From Niebla homalea (lineage: Eukaryota; Ascomycota; Lecanoromycetes; Lecanorales; Ramalinaceae), in the NCBI GenBank assembly GCA_019925105.1, contig JAHGAU010000018.1, positions 434,001 to 498,000 on the forward strand: 64,000 bases of DNA. Direction: 5' to 3'. Of the stretch, positions 47,024 to 59,790 are shown piece after piece (the first letter of the stretch is position 1; each line of letters starts with the position of its first letter). Both the position numbers and the translations under genes were made by a program. The notes beneath the pieces are model-generated. The model had not been told where the DNA came from and ran no database searches. It saw nothing but the letters and a program-made list of their open reading frames with translations.

Positions 47024-49404
47024 TTATTTATTTTTTACGTTTTTAAATATTTTATTAATTTAATAACTTAATAAGTATTAAAATTAATTTAATAATTTTC
47101 ATTATTTAACTTTTTCGAAAATTAAATACTTATTAAATAATAAGGAATATATAATATTGTTTTTAAAATCCTTTTTAAAATTTTATTATTTTTTAAACGC
47201 TTTTTAATATTAAATAAGTATTTCGTAAAATTAAGTTTTTAAATAATATTAATACTTTTTTTAATACTTTTTTAAACGATAAATCTATTCGCTTTCATAT
47301 TAAGAATCTTCGTTTCCATTAATAAATTAACTTTTAATATATTTATACCGAAAATAGTTATTTTTAAATTAACGTTATTAAATATAATATTACGTAACTT
47401 CGTTATAACGTTACATAAAATACTATCTAATTTCGTTCCGATATCGTTATATTTAACATATAAGCGACTTTAAAAACACTTTTAAATAGTAATTTACTTT
47501 TTAAACCATTTTTTAATTTTTTTAATAACTTTTTATTATTATCGATTCTTTTTTATAATATCGGCTATGAAAACAATTTAACTTTTTTTATCTAAAACGA
47601 TTTTATGTTCTTTATTATTCCCGAAATTACGCTTTAAAGTTAAGTTTAAAAATTTAAGTATTTATAAAAATAATAATATTAATAAACATTATAAATAATT
47701 TTATATAGTACGTATAAAATTTAATCTTTTTTTAATTTTCTTTTTAACTAAAATATAAAAAATATATTAAAGTATATAGTTTTTTGAAAGAAATATTAAT
47801 ACGTAATAATTTTAATATATATTTAATATAAAAAAAAGCGAAAACCTTATAAAGTCTAATAAGTTTAAACGACTTTTTATTAATTACCTAAAAAATTTAC
47901 GTAATTATATTTAATCTTTATATTTAAAATAGAAAGCGGCCCGATAATATTTTAAAAATTACATACCGCCGTAATTTGAATTATATTTAGATTATTTTAA
48001 AAGTTATTTTAAAATAATAAATTTTAAAATTAAAGCTTAACTTTTTTTTTTTATAAAATTAAAAAACTTTATAAAAAATAAAATCTTAAGGCTTTAAAAT
48101 TAACCCCGAATTCGGGAACTTTTCGCTACGTTTATAAATAAAATTAAATAAATTAATAAAAATATTTCATAATATAAAATCGTATATAACTTCGAAATTT
48201 AAACTTTTTTTATAAATTATAAATTTTAAAACCTGTAACCGTATATTACGAATCTAAGTATATTTTTCCGCTTTAAGTTTATTACAGTCTAAACCGAAAA
48301 AAGGAAAATTATTAAATAATATTTAATACTTAAAAACATTAATAATAAATACTTTATTTACGATAAATTCGGATATTAATTTCGCGATTGATTTTAAAGA
48401 AAAATGTTAAATTTTGTATAATAAATACGGTTAAAATAATATACTTTTACGCTCCCTATCCGCTTTAAAAGTAAAACAAGAAAATAAACAAAAATAAAGT
48501 TTTTAATATTTTAAAAAGGCTTATTTATAGCGACGGGGGTAATTATTTTTTGAAAGTTTTAATAGATTTTAACTTATAAATTAATTTTCTTTCGTAACAT
48601 TTCGTAACTTAATATAAATTACCACCGTACAATATAGAATTACCGCGCCCGGAAACGTTTTTAAAAAAATTACTTTTCATTATAATATATATAATTTTCT
48701 TTAAATTTAACGGATAAATAAAGCGTTCAGCGTAATTATATTCTTTTATTTTATATTACCGATTATTAAACGGTTAATTTAATACTTAATTTTTTTATAT
48801 TTAAGAAAATTAATATAATAATCGATCCGATTATAAAACTTTAGCGGTATTAAATTAATCTTAAAAAAAATTATTATTAATATTAATCGTTTTACGAAGT
48901 TCTAAAAATAAAATATCGCTATTTATATTATTATTTACGTTAACGTAAATATATAAAAAAGCGAAAAACCTTTACTTTTAATACCGGAAAAACTAAAAAA
49001 ATTCGAAAATAATTTTTCGATTAAATAAACCGATTAATTACCGGGATTTAATCGGAACGATTATATAATCGATTTAAATAATTATAACCCTTTTTATAAT
49101 TTTCTTTATAATTTATTATATATAAAATTAATCAAATTATATTAATACTTAAATAATAGGCTTTAGAAAAGTTAAATTGGTTACTTTATTTTATTTACGG
49201 GCGTACCGATTTTTTTTATATTAAATATAAATAATAATTTATATTTTTATATTAATTATCGGAAACTAAATATAATTACGATTAAGAATCGATATTTTTT
49301 ACCCTTAATTATAAAGATTGAAAACCGGTTTAATAATTTTAAGCGGGTTATAAAACTGAATTTTAAAAATATTTATTATCGGATCCGAATTAAAAAAAAT
49401 AACG

Positions 49405-49800
49405 AATAAAAAACTATATTCCGAATAGATACGGTTATTTCAAATATTTAATTATATTATTTAAATTAACGAATACTTTAATAATATTTTAAGATTATAT
49501 TAATTAAACGCTAGCGGATTTATTTAATATTATATATATTATTCATTTAAACGATAATTTAATTTTTTTAAAGAATATAACTAATTATTAAAAATACGTA
49601 TATAAAGTTTTAAAAAGGCTCGGGATCTTTTAATTTTTATTAACTTAAAAAAATATAAATTCGATATTATTTAAATCGAGTTTTTCGAATTTATTATAAA
49701 TATTAATAGCGTAATTATAAATTAACGAAAAATAAAGTCAATCTAAAATTAACTTATTTTAAAAACATATCGAAACGTTTAAATTTTTTTAAGTTTAAAA
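49405..49800 (+). pseudogene. Gypsy-2 reverse transcriptase relic
   Basis: Plus-strand translation starts TIFRIDTVIS (family TAFRTRYGHFE) and continues through the MPFGLTNAPATFQ, DDI.IFS and K.EFHV positions as a spaced pattern of stops and conservative changes. Nearly all Gln, Asp and Pro codons are changed by RIP. Confidence 0.7.
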
Positions 49801-51239
49801 ATTTGGCAAATAACTTATTTATTATTATTTTAATATTATTATATTTTTAATAAATTTATTAAAAAGTAATTAAAATATTAATAAAAATTAATTTTTTATA
49901 ATAAAAAAATTAAAAAGCGAAGTCATTCCGAATATCATAAGAAATCTTTATTAATATTTTAATACTTATTTATTTTAATTTAAATAAAATACTTAAATTA
50001 AAAATCAACGTATTTAATTTTATTATTAACTATATTTTCTTTTAACTAAATAAAAACGGGAATTAATACCCGATTACTTTTTAGTTAAAAAAGATAATTT
50101 TTATAAAATAAAGTGACAAAATATATAATTAAAAGCTTTTAATTATTATTATTATATTTAAGTATTAAAGATATTATTTAAAAAGTAATATTTTTTTAAT
50201 TAAAATTTTAATAGAGTATAATAATTTTAAAGGATTTATTAAACTAAAAAAGCTAAATTTTAAATAAATACGCTAAACGTTAAAATTAAATACTTATAAC
50301 TTTAAGATGAAATATTATATAAATAAAATAAACTTTATAAATATTTTTCCCCGACGGTATAATTATAATAATATATTACCGTTAAATATTAAACTACTTC
50401 CGATTTTATAAAATAAACTCGTTTATAAATAAAAAAATAATTTATTATAAAACTAGGGCGAAATTATAAAAACTCATAATTATTATTAAAAGCGGTAAAC
50501 ATTTACATATTCATTTTTAAGAAAGCAGATTAAATAAATTCCTAAAAACGTATATACGAAAACGTAATAATTTATAAAAACGGTTATTTAAGAATTCTAA
50601 TTTACGGATAAAACCGTAAAAAATATAAAAAAGGTCCGATATTAGTTAACGATTTACGTTCAAAAATTAAAAAATCGGTAACGACTGCTTATAGCGTATT
50701 GATTTTAAATATATATTTATATTTTTAAAAATAAAATATTTAAAAAAAAGGTAATTAATAAATATTATAATAATCTGTTAATAAATTATTTTAATACAGA
50801 TAAAACGATAAAGTTATTACGTAGGAAGTAGTATTAAGCGAATATAAATGAATAAATTAAAGACTATATTTTTTCGTATAATATTTACTAACGAATTCAA
50901 ATATATCGTTATAAGTTATATAATTAAATTATATTATTACCGATATTTTAAAAGCTATAACAAAAGTTATTTATAAATTTTATTATAAGGCTTTTAGCGA
51001 ATAAACTGACCGGTATTATATATAATTCGATATTTATTATAGTTAATCGACTATTTAAAATAATGCGATATTTATTTATAAATAAAATAATTAATACGTT
51101 TTAATTCGCGGACCTTTTCTTCGAAAAAGTAATTTATCGTTACGGTATATTAATAGATATTATAAATAATAAAGGATTTATCTTTATACATATATTTTAA
51201 TCGAATTCATATTATTATATTAACATTAAAAAGCGTTTA

Positions 51240-51330
51240 AATATTAGGTTTTATTTATAAACAAACGGTTAAAGAAAATATTAAAATTAAACGCTTAAAT
51301 ATTATTTTAAAATATTTAAAATAAAAATTA
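51240..51330 (+). pseudogene. Gypsy-2 integrase relic
   Basis: GFYL(stop)TNG(stop)RKY(stop)N(stop)TL corresponds to the Gypsy integrase block FHPQTDGQTER.NQTLE, with Gln to stop, Pro to Leu, Asp to Asn and Glu to Lys, all RIP-type changes. Confidence 0.75.
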
Positions 51331-54185
51331 ATTAAACTCAGTAAAATTCTTATTAATAATTATATTTATATATTTAAATAATTATTGGAATATATTTAAT
51401 AGGATATTATTTAAATTTAAAATAAAATATAATTTAAAAATTTATTATAAAGTTTAAGACGACTTTTTAGAGAAAAAGGTACCGTCCGTTAACGAACGTA
51501 TTAAATACTTAAATAATTTATACGTAATTTTATCAAAATATTAATAAAACGATTAAGAATCTTTAAAAAAAATCATATAATAAAATGTATTAAATTTAAT
51601 AATACAACATAAACGAATAAGTATTATTAAATATTAAGTATTTTAATTAAAAGCGTTTAAATAAAAAGTTATTTTATAAATTTATAAAACTTTTTCAAAT
51701 TCAAAATAAAATCAGACAGTAAATATATCGATTAGAATTTTTAAAAATTTACCGGATTTATAATATTTTTTATATCTTTTTATTAAAATTATATTAATAA
51801 CGTATTAATAGCGAAAGGAAAAATCCGCTTTTAAAATTTATTAATAATAAGGAAAAATAAAAAATAAAATTAATTATTAATAAATTAAAAAAACGAAATA
51901 ATAAAATTTAATATTAAATTAAATAAATGAATTAAAGCTTTATATATAATTAATAATTACCGGAATAAGACTTTACTAATATAATAAATATAAAAAGTAA
52001 TTATAAAAATTACTTATAAAAAAAAACAAAAGCGAAAACGGGAATAAATTAATTTTTTATTATTTTTACTTAAAATTAAATATAAAACTAATCCTATAAA
52101 ATATGAATATTATATAATAATATAATTAACGTATTTATATAATATTAATATTAAAATTAAATACAAAACAGAATTTTGAAAAAAATTTACGTAATATTAA
52201 AATAACACCATAAATTAATACATATACTTTTTTAATAATTAAAGCATTTTTCGGATAAAAAAATAATTTAAAATTATCATTCTTTTAAAAAAGTTAATTT
52301 TCGCTTTAAGTATTATTAAAAAAATATAAAAATAAAAAAAGATTTTCGAAATAAATAACATATTTAAAAATTTGTTTAATTAAAAGCCGAAAAATTTAAG
52401 AATAAATAAATAAAATAATAAATATATAATTAAATTTCTTAAAAAATAATATATACTATTAAATAAAAGAAGTTATTATTAATTCATATTAATAACGTAT
52501 AAAGCGCTTAATTTAGATATTTTCACTATAAAAAATGTCTCTTTTTTTATAAATATTTTTTAAATTAATTAAAAATAAACGTATTTATCCGACCTTAAAA
52601 AATTCCGGTTAAAACGGGTTTTTATTTTTATTTTCATATAAGTAATTTTTTTTTTTTAAATTATATTATAATTTAAAAATCTTTTTTATTTTTACGACCG
52701 ATAGTTTTTTTACTTTTATATAATATAATTTTATAAATACGTTTCGTAAAAAATAAATATACTCCGGTATTACCCGAAAGTTTATAAAAATAAAATTTAA
52801 AAGATTTTAATTAATCGATATTAATAAAAAAAAAATAACCGTAATTAAACAATTATATAGGGTTTAAACGAAACGGGGAGAAGTTTAATAATTTTACCGG
52901 GGATAAAAACTATATAAGTACGTTTTTTTTTTAAAAATTTAAAAATTTTAGTATTAAGGTTATAATAAAATTAAAATAAAATAAAATATTTATTTAACGT
53001 AATAGTTCTTTAATCCGCTTTTTTATCCTTTAATCAGACTTTTTTAACTAATATTTAAAACGACTTATTTAATTATTTTTTCTACGTAATTTTTCTTTTA
53101 AATTACTATTATTAATAATAATCCCGGATATTATATTATTCATTTTTTTTATAATATTTTTTAAAGTAGTTAATTTTTTTTTTCAAAGTAAAATTTAATA
53201 TTTATAATACCGAAAAGCGATTATTCATAAACAAAATTATTTTAAAGTATTTTTAACGTATTATAACATTATTATAAAAAACGACCGCGGCGTTAATATA
53301 ATTTTATTATACACTTTTATTTATATTAATGTCGGCTATTATTTTAACTAATTTTTAAATAATATTTTTTTATAATTTTAAGGAATTATTAATATTAAAA
53401 AGGTTACTATGATATCGGAATAATTAAAGTAATTTTATAATTAATATAAACCCCGCATTCTTAAATATATATTTAAATTTAATTTAACTTTTCAAAATAT
53501 ATAAAATAAAATAAACAATAAATTATTATGAATTAATTCGATATATTAAGGAATAATAAAAGATTTAAAAGAAAAAATTAAATAAACTTTAAAAAAAAAA
53601 TCAAAATTTTAAAAAGAATTAAAAAATAAAAAAGCATTTAAATATTCGTTTATTTATTATGAATTAATATTATTTCATTTATTTATTATTTAAGTTTTAT
53701 TTTAATTAAACTTTCGATTTATATAATATTTTGCCGAAATAATCATTTTTTATATATTTATTAATTTTTTATTAATTTTCATAAAACTCACTATAAATTT
53801 ATAAAATAACTATTAAATTTTTAATTTTAACTTTATAAACGAAACTTAATTACTTTATTTTCTTTTAAACTATATATTTATATATTTCGAAAAATGGTAA
53901 TAACGATATTAAAGTATATAAATACCGATACATTTTTACCGACTTTTATTCAATAATAGTATAAATTCGTAATAAAATTAAAATTCAAAATAATAAAATA
54001 AATATTATTTATTTTGTTTTTTTTTTAAAAAATAATATGTAAAATATATTAGCGGAAATTCTTTTTTTTTATAAAGGGTTTTAAGATAATTATTAATAAG
54101 TTTTATATTTATAATTATCGTTATTAACGAAATACTTCCTTTAACGCGCTAAAGATTAACGGTTAAAAGAAAAATAATATTAAGT

Positions 54186-54555
54186 TACGTAAAAATTACA
54201 GTACTTAACCGCCTTTAACTTAAATTAACTTATCTCCGACTTTAAATCTATAATACTGAGCCGAATATATATATATTACGTATACCGAGACTTGATAATA
54301 TTTACGAATTTAAATTCCGATTATTAAATAATATTTTAATAAAGACGTCGTAATTAAGATTTATAATTTCATATGAATATTAATTGCGGTTATAAATTAA
54401 ATATTTAAAAAAGCGGGGTTAAATATAAATTAGAAGGGATCCTTTATTATATAAAAAGATTATACTTTTATTCTTTAAATATAATTTTTTAATAATTAGT
54501 TTTTTTATTAAATTAAATTAAGTATTACCATATTCCGAATCCTTATCTGTTAGCA
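54186..54555 (+). repeat. Gypsy-2 right (3') LTR
   Basis: Partner of 46,654-47,023. Its last bases (CTTATCTGTTAGCA) are not RIPed and lead directly into a GC-rich patch. Confidence 0.8.
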
Positions 54556-54960
54556 GCTAGCGCCATCTCTGCGCCGGCGCCACAGTGGTGCGCTATACTG
54601 CTGCGCCAAGGTAGGCCGTTAGGCCTTAATAAAGGGCCTTGGTAAAGGGCTTTGGCAACGGCCTTAATATACGTTATTTATAAGCCGTAGCTTAACAGGC
54701 GTAAAACGGGGTAATTATTACCTTTACCATAAGTAAAGGTTATACCTTAATTCTTTTTAAGTTTATTAAGAATTAATCTTATTATTAATTTACTTATTAA
54801 AGTGGTACCTAAGTATCCAGACCGTAACGTTACGTCTTCTATACCCACCTTTACTAGTCCCGCCGGCGTGCCGCCAGCGGAGTTAGTCTAACATTATCGC
54901 TATTACCTATTCGTTTCTCACGTTCTTAGATACCTTATTGACCCAACAGCTTGACAAGTA
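54556..54960. other. GC-rich patch next to Gypsy-2
   Basis: Contains GCGCCGGCGCCACAGTGGTGCG and CCCGCCGGCGTGCCGCCAGC in otherwise AT-rich surroundings, with no RIP in those stretches. No gene or element recognised. Confidence 0.5.
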
Positions 54961-55620
54961 TTGGGACCAGTCTAACAGCCGGGTAAAAAAAATAAAAGCC
55001 GGAATCGCGAAAAGGGCGTATAGTAAAGCGCCCGGTATATAATTATTCCAAATACAATATACTAAATAAGCGTTATAGAAATAGTTATATTATTGGAATT
55101 AGAATTAAATATTGAAAATAAATAAATTCGATAAAAATAGTTATAAAAAGATATTGAAATTAAAGAAATAAAAGATTTTTAAGCTTAAACTTAAACCTCA
55201 AAATGGTTAAATAATATATACCCGTTTTAAATAAAACTTTATATATATAACGGAAAAGTAATCTTTCAAAGTAAAGCTTATAGTGTAAAAGTATTAATAA
55301 AGGTATTCGGAAAAGAAAATAAAGAATCTAATAAAAAATAATATAATAATAATAATCCGGGGTAAGAACTTTTTGTAATATTCGGTCGTAATATTATAGT
55401 TCTTCTTATAATAAATATATAAATAAATTCCTATTCTCTCAACAATTAATAATACTTTTACTTTATAAAAAAAGGTTAACCCTGGGTAAACGCCGGTATT
55501 TGGCTTTAATATTATAAATATTAGGTTTTTGCGGTTACTAACAAGGCCAAAAGGCCGATTATTATAAAACGCCGAAATTAGCTTGGCTGAATTTATAATA
55601 TAAATCAATCAATTAATTAA
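54961..55620 (+). mobile_element. LINE-3 3' portion with tetranucleotide tail
   Basis: The last ~250 bases match the 3' ends of LINE-2 (reverse strand at 22,224) and LINE-4 (59,790): GCGGTTACTAACAAGGCCAAA, then AAACGCCGAAATTAGCTTGGCTG. It ends in AATCAATCAATTAATTAATT. The open frame at 55,294-55,608 on the opposite strand has no coding meaning. Confidence 0.7.
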
Positions 55621-56084
55621 TTAATATTCAAAACTCGGAGTTTAAGTACGTTTAAAATTTTAGCAATACTTATTATAAATAATATCCCGACCGTTTTAAT
55701 TTTATTTTATTCGATTTTAAACGATGTTTTATTCTTTTACTATATTAAAAACCCATTATATATAATTCGTAAACTAGATTTATATTAGAGAGATTTATTA
55801 AATTAATACCGATATTTATATCTTATATATAATTTCTAAAACTTTAACCTTTTTTTAGTTCTTTAAAGGCTTAAAAACGCGCCTTTATTATGGGAAAAAG
55901 GTAATATTAAAGTTATAAACCTTTTAAAACTTAGCGGCTTATATACCTATTTATACGGCTTATATATTTCAAATTATTAGTCCTATATATAGATATTAGC
56001 GTTAATATTACTTTTAATATTACTTACGAGGTCGGAACATTACCGGATTCCTCTCCGGTTTATTTATTAATTGAAGCTTTTACT
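55621..56084. other. AT-rich spacer, nothing recognised
   Basis: RIPed sequence between the LINE-3 tail and array c, with no motif or gene. Confidence 0.5.
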
Positions 56085-56890
56085 TAAGGCTTAAGGTCTT
56101 TATTATAAACGCGGTATTTTTAGGCCTATCATATTAAGACTATGCGGTAATTAGGCATAGCTTTATATAGGTAAGGAGCTTACCTAGGGCTTAAGGTCTC
56201 CATCGTAAACGCGGTATTTTTAGCCTGTATTAAAGGGAGTATACGAGGTTTAGGTACGGCTTCAGACCGACGGAGCTTTTACTTAAGGCCTAAAGTCTTT
56301 ATCGCAAATACGGTATTTTTGGGCCTATTGCAGTAGGAGTATTTAAGGGCCGGGTATTATCTTTTACCGGTGAAAAGCTTGCCTAAGGCTTAAAGTCTCC
56401 GTTATAAATATGGTAATTCTGGGCCTATTATAATAGGAGTATTCGAAGGCCGGGCATTACCTTTTATTAGTAAAAAGCTTATTTAAAGTTTAAGGTTTCC
56501 GTTATAAATACGGTAATTTCAGGCCTATTATAGTAAAAGTATTCGAAAGCCGGGTATTACCTTTTACCGGTAAGGAGTTTATTTAAAGCTTAAAGTCTCC
56601 GACATAAACGCGGTAATTTTAAGCCTATTATAATAAGAGTATATGAAAACCGGGTATTATTCCTTATTGATAAAAGGCTTATTTGAAGCTTAAAGTCTTT
56701 ATCGTAAACGCGGTATTTTTAAACCTATTACGGTAAGAGTACATAAAAGCCGGGTATTACCTTTTAAATAAAGTGACTTTTATTAATAAAAAGTTTACTT
56801 AAAACTTAAAGTTTCCGTCGTAGATATAATATTTTTAAGCTTATTATAATAAGAGTATATAAGGGCTAGACATTATTTCTTAAGTAAAAT
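56085..56890 (+). repeat. minisatellite array c, RIPed, about seven ~112-bp units
   Basis: Units share AAACGCGGTATTTTTAGCCT, GGGAGTATACGAGGTTTAGG and AGCTTTTACTTAAGGC, which are RIPed versions of the array a/b core. Mutation is strong but not complete, and varies among units. Confidence 0.85.
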
Positions 56891-56989
56891 TAATCGTGAA
56901 ATAAATAATGAGTTTTATACCGGTGGATTTAAAAGCTAACCGGGAAAAATCAAGTAAAGCCTTATATTCGCAAAAACATTATATGAATT

Positions 56990-57215
56990 ATGTTTCTTAA
57001 TATTATAGTACTTATACCTGTCCGTTTTAAGCTAAAATTAAGGTTATAAATAATTATATATTTACTTTTAAATATTTAATGAATAAAATTAAAAATCTCG
57101 GTAGTTTTTAATAAATATATCCAAATATAGAAAATATGAAGTTTTTAAGGTATAAGTACGTAATATTACCTTTCTATTTAGGACTCTTGGCGACTACGAA
57201 ATTATAAGAGAAGAT
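56990..57215 (+). repeat. tail segment of the minisatellite family, copy c
   Basis: CCTGTCCGTTTTAAGCTAAAATT, then AATATATCCAAATATAGAAAAT and CTATTTAGGACTCTTGG align with the tails at 20,118-20,290 and 61,905-62,080. Confidence 0.75.
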
Positions 57216-57518
57216 AATATATCTTAAATAATATAACCGATATTAAGTTATCCAATATTATATACGAATTATATTACGTTATTACTGAATAAGACCCGGC
57301 TTGGAATATAAGTTTAATAAGGATATATTAATTGATTAAACAATTATAAAGAATAAAAATATAAGTAAGCCCGTAGATAAGCTTTATATAATTAATCGTT
57401 AAGTTATTAGCCGTAGATAGCTAATAAGCATATTATATAAGCCGAAAAGCCCCCGGTTAAATACTAAATAAGGAATTGTTAATCGGTATATTGTTAATAT
57501 ATTAATACGGTTTTAATA
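57216..57518 (-). repeat. possible left LTR of Gypsy-4
   Basis: Ends TTTTAATA directly before a plus-strand ACCCCCCTTTTTTTTAAAA run, the same arrangement (LTR end plus polypurine tract on the minus strand) as at 28,212 and 36,581. No partner LTR is visible in the window. Confidence 0.4.
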
Positions 57519-57867
57519 TTACCCCCCTTTTTTTTAAAAAAAATTATTTATAATATTACTAGTATAATATTAAATTACTAAAATACATAATTATAATAAT
57601 AAAGTCGGTTTTATTATAATCGGTTATATAATCCGGGTTAATTAAAATATATATAATAATATTTATCAACAATATTAATAATAAATTTACATTAATTTTT
57701 ATTAAAATTATAATTGAATTAATTTACTTTATATTATAAACGTTTATATTAGAATTGAAAATTAAAAATGTTATTTATTTTTTATTTTTTTATATTTCTT
57801 GATAATAGTAAAATTTATAAAAAAAAAATTTTTTTTAAATAAAAAGCTTTTAATAATTATATGTAAG

Positions 57868-58015
57868 GGGCACAGTATAAGTGTATTGTATAATGATTGA
57901 TTGAAGGATCGATCTTTGATCGATCCGTGCTATCTAAGAAACTGTCCTGTCCCACAGTCCTCTACCTATCAATGTTCAGTCTATGGATGCTATATACAAA
58001 GGATATGGTGATGTC
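57868..58015. repeat. GC-richer patch with a 21-bp palindrome
   Basis: GGATCGATC-TTT-GATCGATCC is a perfect 9-bp inverted repeat with a 3-base loop at 57,906-57,926. The neighbouring TAATGATTGATTGAAG resembles the 43,465 region of the ~150-bp repeat, so it may be a diverged member. Not RIPed. Confidence 0.45.
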
Positions 58016-58681
58016 CTAACATTATATATAATAAATCAATATAAAAAACGTTTTTAATATAAAATTTAATAAAAAAATCGAACTTATATTACTAAATTTT
58101 TTTATTTTTAATTTTACATAAATTATTTGATAAGAAATTTAGTGTTTATATAGTTTTATTATTTTAATTTTCTTTATAAATAAATAACGTCCTTATAATA
58201 ATGATTCGTTTATTTTATGATATTTATTTACGTTATTTTTAAGTTTCGTTTTTTATCATCTGATAATCCTTATATACGGTTAATAATATTATTAATAGTT
58301 TTATTAATAAAGCACTTTTTTATAATAATGTAAATTATATTATTAAGTATAAAACTTTTATATAAATAATAATTTGTATTAAAAAAAGAATTAGTATATT
58401 AATAAACATGAATTTTTAAATATTATTATTTAAGAATTTAATTATATCAATATACTCGACCCAATTTTCTTAAGATGTATTATAATATATAAGAGACTTT
58501 GATTTAACGTTTTAATTTATTTTCTTTATTTATTTATCGGTTTCTAGGTAATAAGCTATTAAATATATAATTTAAATATTAAATCGCTTATATAAATATT
58601 TTTATAAAACCGATATACATTAGATTTTTGTATTAAAAATAATTAATAAAAAAGAACTTTTACGTTTATATATTTTATAAG

Positions 58682-59790
58682 CCCCCCACGGAAGTCAAAC
58701 TGGAGTGGGCCAAAAAAGAGGTCGACCTAGCTCACGTTCAAGAAGCTGACGTAGGAGTATATGAACTCTCACCTAAAGCGAGAACGGCGGAGGAGAAAAA
58801 GGCCGTGAAAGCGAAGTTAACGGCGATTACCCTATAAATTATAAAAAGGTAAATAAAGCGTTAACGTAGATATAAAGAATCGATCCCTTAAGGGTAACGG
58901 TACCCGGCGTTAGATAGCGATGAAATTATTAATAAGCATCTTTAGCGTTACGGGATTATAAGGAAAAACGATAACGTATTAATAATTTAACTCCGGATAA
59001 ACAAAAACGGCTTAATTTATTTCCTTTTTATTATATATACCGGTAACCGGATTAACGTTAATTATGAATATAAATAATAAAAGTAAAACGTTATATACGT
59101 ATTAATCTTTTATTTATTATTTAAGGAGCTTAAACCGGGATTAATTAAAAAGGTAAAGATTAACGATTATCGCTAAATACTTATTAATAAAAAGGGTATT
59201 AAAGCGGCCGTTAAATTTATAATAATTACGGGCTTATTATTATAGTTCGGCTTAATTAAGGAAATAAAGAAAATAATTAAAAATTTAATTAAGAAACCTT
59301 ATTATTAACCCGGGAATAAAAAGCAGCTGCGGGAAAACTATACCTAATAGGGGGTTAAGGGGGTTATAAATACCGGGGCGGTATAAAAAGCGATATTATA
59401 TTGGTTAATAAAATTATATAAATAAAATAATAATAATATACGTATCGGTAAAGATATTTAATAATATAATCGGAATTCTAAAATTTTAATATTAAATAAA
59501 CCCGTAAAATAACGGAAGAATAATAGGTTTAAAGGTAATTCTTAAATAGATTTAATCGTAATATTATAGGTTTTCTTAAAAAAACGTATAAATAAATTCT
59601 TACTCTTTAAACGGCCGTAAATACTCTTAACCTTTAAGACGTAAGTAAAAGTTAGGTAAATAACGGTTTTTATTCTTAACGTTATAGATATCGGGTTTTT
59701 TACGGTTATTAATAAGGCTAAATAGCCGAGTATTAAGGAACGCCGGAATTAGCTTAGCTAGATCCGTAATATAAATCAATCAATCAATCA
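58682..59790 (+). mobile_element. LINE-4: 5'-truncated LINE copy with 12-bp target duplication
   Basis: The 1.1-kb fragment is flanked by ATATTTTATAAG (58,670-58,681 and 59,791-59,802). The right two bases could also belong to the tail. It carries the region after RNase H (KGIKAAVKFIIITGLLL near 59,197-59,245) and the family 3' end with an (AATC)n tail. The first ~150 bases are unmutated and read as one open frame (EVKLEWAKKEVDLAHVQEAD and on); from about 58,835 RIP is dense. Confidence 0.82.

Larger units (their letters stand above)
46654..54555 (+). mobile_element. Gypsy-2: 7.9-kb LTR retrotransposon inserted in LINE-3
   Basis: Direct repeats of ~370 bp at 46,654-47,023 and 54,186-54,555 bracket 7.2 kb of RIPed sequence. 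In plus orientation the RT block (49,411-49,800) precedes the integrase block (51,247-51,320), as in Gypsy pol. LTR start is TGCGTAAAAGC on the left and TACGTAAAAAT (RIPed) on the right; the right LTR ends GTTAGCA. I could not confirm a target duplication, so ends may be off by a few bases. Confidence 0.82.
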
